Assembly: GCA_002436485.1 (NCBI GenBank) | Contig: DJMK01000030.1 | Span: 1,680 to 11,877, forward strand | Direction: 5' to 3' | Length of the DNA stretch: 10,198 bases | From: Proteobacteria bacterium UBA6492 | GTDB lineage: Bacteria > Pseudomonadota > Gammaproteobacteria > UBA6429 > Thiohalophilaceae | In this document: positions 6,987 to 10,198 of the stretch, piece by piece | How the letters are laid out: each line of letters begins with the position of its first letter | How positions within the stretch are numbered: position 1 is the stretch's first letter | Notes under the pieces: generated by a model | The model's database searches: none | Told to the model about the DNA's origin: nothing | What the model saw: the letters and a program-made list of their open reading frames with translations, nothing else | Translations under genes and position numbers: made by a program

Positions 6987-7586
6987 ATGAATCTATCCAC
7001 TGACAATATTACTGCTGTTATTCTTGCGGGTGGCCGCAGTCTGCGCATGCATGGTAGCAATAAGGGGTTAGTAATACTTGCAGGACAGCCCATGATTCAG
7101 CATGTGCTACAAAGACTGCAGCCACAAATTCAGAATATCGTTATCAGTGCGAATGACGAACTTGATCAGTATGCCCAGTTCAACTGCCCGATTATTGCCG
7201 ATGAGATACCCGGGTTTGCTGGCCCACTTGCCGGTATCTACAGCGTAATGTCTCGAATGGCAACCGACTGGTTGCTGACCGTACCATGCGATACACCAAA
7301 CATACCTGCAGACTATGTCGCCCGTATGCAAAGGGCTGGCTATGAAAACCATCTATGTGTGGCGCATGACGGCATTCGGCAACAATCGGGCTTTTGCCTG
7401 ATACACAAGAGTTTGTTAACCGAATTACAAGCTGCAATTCGCAACAAGCAATTGGCAGTGCACCGCTTCCTTGCTGCGCATGCGGTAACGGAAGTGGATT
7501 TCTCTGATGCCAGTGAATACTTCGTGAATATCAATACACTCGAGCAACTGGAGCAATACGAGAACGCGCATGACATTAAACAATAA
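6987..7586 (+). CDS. mobA: Molybdenum cofactor guanylyltransferase MobA
   Basis: MobA transfers GMP from GTP to molybdopterin-bound molybdenum, making the guanine-dinucleotide cofactor (bis-MGD) of DMSO-reductase-family enzymes such as nitrate reductases and formate dehydrogenases. The 199 residues match the usual length. The nucleotidyltransferase loop is LAGGRSLRMHGSNKGL (13-28). The family usually has RMGGxDKG here, so the first Gly is His22 and the Asp is Asn25, while Lys26 is kept. Later motifs are normal: FAGPLAGIYSV (77-87), PCDTPNIP (100-107) and FVNINT (179-184). It starts 16 bases after queG and its last 17 bases overlap mobB, so the three are probably on one transcript. The Shine-Dalgarno is weak. 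The overall pattern and the mobB neighbour make the identification firm. Confidence 0.95.
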   Translation: MNLSTDNITAVILAGGRSLRMHGSNKGLVILAGQPMIQHVLQRLQPQIQNIVISANDELDQYAQFNCPIIADEIPGFAGPLAGIYSVMSRMATDWLLTVPCDTPNIPADYVARMQRAGYENHLCVAHDGIRQQSGFCLIHKSLLTELQAAIRNKQLAVHRFLAAHAVTEVDFSDASEYFVNINTLEQLEQYENAHDIKQ

Positions 7587-8091
7587 AATCCCGGTACTTG
7601 GTTTTGCCGCGTTCAGTGGCACCGGTAAAACAACCCTGCTGACCCGCCTTATTCCCCTGCTGCGCGAGCAGGATATTCGCATCGGTGTTATCAAACATGC
7701 ACACCATAAATTCGAAATTGATTACCCTGGCAAGGACAGTTACGAGTTACGCAAGGCCGGCGCACAACAGATGCTTATCGCCTCTGCCAGCAGAATGGCG
7801 CTGATCAGGGAATACGAACAGGATACAGAACCACAACTTGCAGATCTGGTTACCAAGCTGGACCAAACTATGCTGGATATTATCCTGGTCGAGGGTTTTC
7901 GGCATGTGCCTTTCCCCAGGATCGAGCTGCATCGGTCAGCATTACGGAAACCTTTGCTATGTCTCGATGATGAGAGCATCATTGCACTGGCAAGCGATGC
8001 ACCATTAAACGTTCAAATTAAAATTCCTGTACTCGATCTCAATAACCCGCAACAGATCGCTACTTTTATCCAGACAGAGATACTGGAATAA
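7570..8091 (+). CDS. mobB: Molybdopterin-guanine dinucleotide biosynthesis GTP-binding protein MobB
   Basis: MobB is a small P-loop GTP-binding protein that assists MobA in making the guanine-dinucleotide form of the molybdenum cofactor; it is helpful rather than essential in E. coli. The 173 residues begin with a Walker A, GFAAFSGTGKTTLLTRL (11-27). Next come VIKHAHHKFEID (40-51) with GKDSYELRKAGA (54-65), typical of MobB, and a Walker-B-like strand DIILVEGFR (103-111), where the VEGF block is a family signature. The C-terminal part is ordinary MobB. The ATG at 7570 lies inside mobA in another frame, with a 17-base overlap suggesting translational coupling. A hairpin lies in the 55-base gap before moeA. 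Confidence 0.95.
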   Translation: MTLNNKIPVLGFAAFSGTGKTTLLTRLIPLLREQDIRIGVIKHAHHKFEIDYPGKDSYELRKAGAQQMLIASASRMALIREYEQDTEPQLADLVTKLDQTMLDIILVEGFRHVPFPRIELHRSALRKPLLCLDDESIIALASDAPLNVQIKIPVLDLNNPQQIATFIQTEILE

Positions 8092-8100
8092 TGCCACCTG

Positions 8101-8121
8101 GTTTCGGCATAATGCCGGAAC
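8101..8121 (+). other. Hairpin between mobB and moeA
   Basis: GTTTCGGCA (8101-8109) can pair with TGCCGGAAC (8113-8121) around a TAA loop, giving a 9-bp stem with one G-U pair. No run of T follows on the plus strand, so it is not a standard intrinsic terminator. It may protect an mRNA end, pause polymerase or serve as a protein site. It begins 10 bases after the mobB stop and ends 25 bases before the moeA ATG. Confidence 0.5.
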
Positions 8122-8146
8122 AGTTTAAGTAAACGTAATTAACACA

Positions 8147-9409
8147 ATGTCTAATCCCGCAAAAAATCCCGGTTGCGATGAACAACTTGCCGGCCTGCTA
8201 AGTTTTGACGAAGCACGCCAACGCATCATTGATTTCGTTCAGCCAGTAACAGGTCGTGAACGACTTGCTATACGTGCCGCCCAGGGACGCGTGCTTGACG
8301 AGGATGTGATATCACCACTAAATGTTCCACCTTATGCCAACTCGGCAATGGATGGGTATGCAGTTGTCGGTTCCGACCTCCCAGTACAGGGTGATACACA
8401 ACTGGAAATCATTGGTACCTCTTTTGCGGGCGAACCGTTTAATGGCGAGGTTTCAGCCGGTCAGTGTGTTCGCATCATGACCGGCGCCAAAATGCCTGGT
8501 GGTGCAAATACCGTGATCATGCAGGAACATGTCACCCGTAACGACAACCACATCACAATCAATAGCGGACACCGCGCTGGTCAGAACGTGCGCCACCCCG
8601 GTGAAGATATTGCAGAAGGTGAAAGTGTACTTGTAAGCGGCAAGTTGATTGCTGCCGCAGAACTTGGCCTGCTCGCTTCGCTGGGTATTGCCGAGGTGAA
8701 CGTAAAGAGAAAGCTGCGCGTTGCCTTCTTTTCCACCGGTGATGAACTCAGAGCGGTTGGTGAAATTCTGCAGGAAGGTCAGATTTATGACAGTAACCGC
8801 TACACGCTATACGGCATGTTACACCAGCTGGGTGTGGAGCTCATTGACATGGGAGTAATCCCTGATGATAAAGCTGCGATTGAAAAGGCCTTCCACGATG
8901 CGTCAAGCATGGCCGATGTCATCATTACTTCTGGCGGCGTGTCAGTCGGTGAAGCCGACTATGTGAAGTTGACACTGGAAAAACTCGGCCAGGTCGATTT
9001 CTGGAAGATCGCCATGAAACCCGGTAAGCCCCTGGCATTTGGTAAGGTCAACAACGCGGTTTTTCTCGGCCTGCCCGGTAACCCGGTATCGGTGATGGCC
9101 ACCTTTTATCTGTTTGCGCTGCCTGCATTGCGTCGCATGATGGGGCAACAGCTGCAACCACTACTGGTCTACCGCGCTATAACCAATGACAGGATCAAAA
9201 AACATCCAGGGCGCACTGATTTCCAGCGCGCTATCGTGACAAATAATAATGGGCAGCCTACGGTCAACTGTACCGGTATGCAGGCATCGCATATTCTGAG
9301 CGGTATGAGCCACGCAAACTGTTTTGTTATGCTACCCGCTGCCTCTGGCGATGTTGAAGCTGGCAGTGAAGTAGACGTTATACCTTTTGCTGGCCTGATT
9401 GACGACTAA
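8147..9409 (+). CDS. moeA: Molybdopterin molybdenumtransferase MoeA
   Basis: MoeA inserts molybdate into adenylylated molybdopterin (made by MogA-type proteins), giving the basic molybdenum cofactor that MobA then converts to bis-MGD. The 420 residues fit the family. The N-terminal domain shows PPYANSAMDGYAV (61-73), with the conserved Asp69, and VRIMTGAKMPGGANTVIMQE (108-127). The central MoCF-binding domain has FSTGDEL (195-201), GQIYDSNRY (211-219), TSGGVSVGEADY (261-272), KIAMKPGKPLAFG (287-299) and GLPGNPVSVM (308-317). A C-terminal beta domain follows, with GRTDFQRA (355-362). All key blocks appear intact. The ATG at 8147 starts 55 bases after mobB and lacks a strong Shine-Dalgarno. A strong terminator follows the stop, so moeA closes the rightward operon. 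Confidence 0.97.
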   Translation: MSNPAKNPGCDEQLAGLLSFDEARQRIIDFVQPVTGRERLAIRAAQGRVLDEDVISPLNVPPYANSAMDGYAVVGSDLPVQGDTQLEIIGTSFAGEPFNGEVSAGQCVRIMTGAKMPGGANTVIMQEHVTRNDNHITINSGHRAGQNVRHPGEDIAEGESVLVSGKLIAAAELGLLASLGIAEVNVKRKLRVAFFSTGDELRAVGEILQEGQIYDSNRYTLYGMLHQLGVELIDMGVIPDDKAAIEKAFHDASSMADVIITSGGVSVGEADYVKLTLEKLGQVDFWKIAMKPGKPLAFGKVNNAVFLGLPGNPVSVMATFYLFALPALRRMMGQQLQPLLVYRAITNDRIKKHPGRTDFQRAIVTNNNGQPTVNCTGMQASHILSGMSHANCFVMLPAASGDVEAGSEVDVIPFAGLIDD

Positions 9410-9420
9410 CTCCACTGTAT

Positions 9421-9450
9421 CGAGGCAGTTTATTGTGCCTCGTTTTGTTC
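9421..9450 (+). terminator. Intrinsic terminator of the queG-mobA-mobB-moeA operon
   Basis: CGAGGCA (9421-9427) pairs with TGCCTCG (9436-9442) in a perfect 7-bp GC-rich stem with an 8-base loop, followed at once by TTTTGTT (9443-9449). It lies 11 bases after the moeA stop. On the minus strand no T run follows the same stem, so it should act mainly rightward. The stem and loop include the last codons and the stop (9432-9430) of the opposing thioredoxin gene. Confidence 0.85.
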
Positions 9451-9795
9451 AATCGACTTGCGTACTTCCTCCATATCAATGCCTTTTACCTGCTCGATCA
9501 GTTGTTGCAACCCCTGCTTGGGCAAGGCACCCGCCTCCGAGTAAAGGATGATCTGTTCGCGAAATACCATTAATGTCGGAATAGAACGAATATTGAATTG
9601 TGCCGCGATATCCTGCTGTTGTTCCGTGTTCACCTTGGCAAACACAATGTCGTCATGCTGTTCCGATACCTCTTCATATACAGGTCCGAACGACTGGCAC
9701 GGTCCACACCAGGGTGCCCAGAAGTCAATAATCACGACATCATTGTTATTTACAGTATCTACAATATTGCTGTTGTCCAGTTCAACTGTGGCCAT
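9430..9795 (-). CDS. Thioredoxin-family protein (secondary type, with C-terminal extension)
   Basis: A cytoplasmic thiol-disulfide oxidoreductase of 121 residues; there is no signal peptide. The redox site is FWAPWCGPC (25-33, CGPC at 30-33) and the cis-proline loop is SIPTLMVF (71-78, Pro73). After the active site it reads QSFGPVYEEVSEQHDDI instead of the Lys-led helix usual in the main TrxA. After the last strand it ends with ALPKQGLQQLIEQVKG and a charged tail (106-121) absent from E. coli TrxA, so it is likely a second thioredoxin rather than the principal one. The start is well supported: AAAGGAAA (9810-9803) lies 7 bases before the ATG at 9795. It sits 20 bases downstream of the Nudix gene, probably co-transcribed. 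Its target is unknown. Confidence 0.93.
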   Translation of the reverse strand: MATVELDNSNIVDTVNNNDVVIIDFWAPWCGPCQSFGPVYEEVSEQHDDIVFAKVNTEQQQDIAAQFNIRSIPTLMVFREQIILYSEAGALPKQGLQQLIEQVKGIDMEEVRKSIEQNEAQ

Positions 9796-9815
9796 TTAAC
9801 TGTTTCCTTTTGTGT

Positions 9816-10198
9816 TCACTTCAAACGTAAAGGTGCAATCGCACCTGTCTCACGATAACGACGATAATCTTCCAGTACCAGCGCATGATCAAAAGCCAGT
9901 GGTGCTGGCAATGCATCCAGGCTAAACGTACCGACATTTTTTGCATCATCTGCTGCAACCGGCACCCCGGTTGAGTGCGCAACATAAATAGCGGTAACCG
10001 TATGGCCGCGGGGATCACGTTTCGGATTGGAGTAAATTCCCAGCAGGGCTTTCAACTCGACATCCAGAGATGTTTCTTCCCTGGCTTCTCGAACCGCGGC
10101 ATTTTCCAGTGTTTCACCGATATCCACAAACCCGCCGGGGATAGCCCAGCCATATGGGGGATTTTTTCTCTCGATCAAAACGATCGGCCTGCCAGGCT
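9816..10198 (-). CDS. Nudix hydrolase (5' end cut by window)
   Basis: A Nudix-family pyrophosphohydrolase, acting on nucleoside diphosphates linked to another group. The visible frame runs unbroken to the right edge, so the true start lies beyond base 10198. A TTG at 10178 could be read as a start, but the residues before it (PGRPIVLIERKNPPYGW across the site) continue the first family strand. The Nudix box is G-FVDIG-E-TLENAAV-REAREE-TS, fitting GX5EX7REUXEE except that the usual Gly near its end is Ser. Further on, SNPKRDPRGHTVTAIYVA and DDAKNVGTFSLDALPAPLAFDH resemble the ADP-ribose pyrophosphatase-like COG1051 group. That substrate is inference and unproven. The thioredoxin gene starts 20 bases downstream on the same strand, likely in one operon. 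Confidence 0.9.
   Translation of the reverse strand, partial: PGRPIVLIERKNPPYGWAIPGGFVDIGETLENAAVREAREETSLDVELKALLGIYSNPKRDPRGHTVTAIYVAHSTGVPVAADDAKNVGTFSLDALPAPLAFDHALVLEDYRRYRETGAIAPLRLK

Noticed and set aside
10176..10178. TTG as the true start of the Nudix gene
   Set aside because: The frame is open to the window edge and the residues upstream continue the family's first strand, so the gene is cut by the window rather than starting here.
1..10198. Mobile element, CRISPR array, tRNA, toxin-antitoxin or defence island
   Set aside because: No repeats, transposase, array structure, RNA gene or unknown gene cluster was seen; every sizeable frame is accounted for by a recognised gene or its shadow.

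Overview
The window looks like chromosomal core DNA from a gammaproteobacterium of moderate G+C. The main clue is gene order: nnr, tsaE, an AmiB-type amidase, mutL and miaA run leftward, with queG divergent next to nnr, as in Escherichia coli (yjeS / yjeF-yjeE-amiB-mutL-miaA). MutL is of the E. coli type, without the endonuclease motif. Downstream of queG the content departs from E. coli: a molybdenum-cofactor block, then a thioredoxin and a Nudix hydrolase. I cannot name the genus. Coding density is very high and no stretch over about 120 bases lacks a gene.

Left half (1-5869, minus strand), read from 5869 leftward: nnr (NAD(P)HX repair), tsaE (tRNA t6A synthesis), amiB (septal peptidoglycan amidase), mutL (mismatch repair) and miaA (tRNA i6A synthesis; its 3' end lies beyond the left edge). 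The nnr-tsaE gap is 7 bases and mutL-miaA overlap as ATGA. A 120-base AT-rich gap before amiB holds a plausible second promoter.

Centre (5870-5908): a 39-base divergent intergenic region separates nnr from queG. It carries a 13-bp direct repeat with one mismatch and exact 21-bp periodicity, one copy covering the nnr start codon.

Right half (5909-9409, plus strand): queG (last step of queuosine synthesis), then mobA, mobB and moeA (molybdenum insertion and guanine-dinucleotide cofactor synthesis). Gaps are 16 bases, a 17-base overlap, and 55 bases that include a hairpin. A clear intrinsic terminator follows moeA. Opposite it, running leftward, are a Nudix hydrolase (5' end beyond the right edge) and a secondary-type thioredoxin 20 bases downstream of it. 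The moeA terminator is built inside the last codons and stop of the thioredoxin gene.

Themes: three enzymes acting on the tRNA anticodon loop (QueG at position 34, TsaE and MiaA at position 37), housekeeping repair of cofactors and DNA, and maturation of molybdoenzymes. I found no mobile element, CRISPR array, RNA gene, broken gene or convincing new defence or biosynthetic system. The best leads are small regulatory structures.
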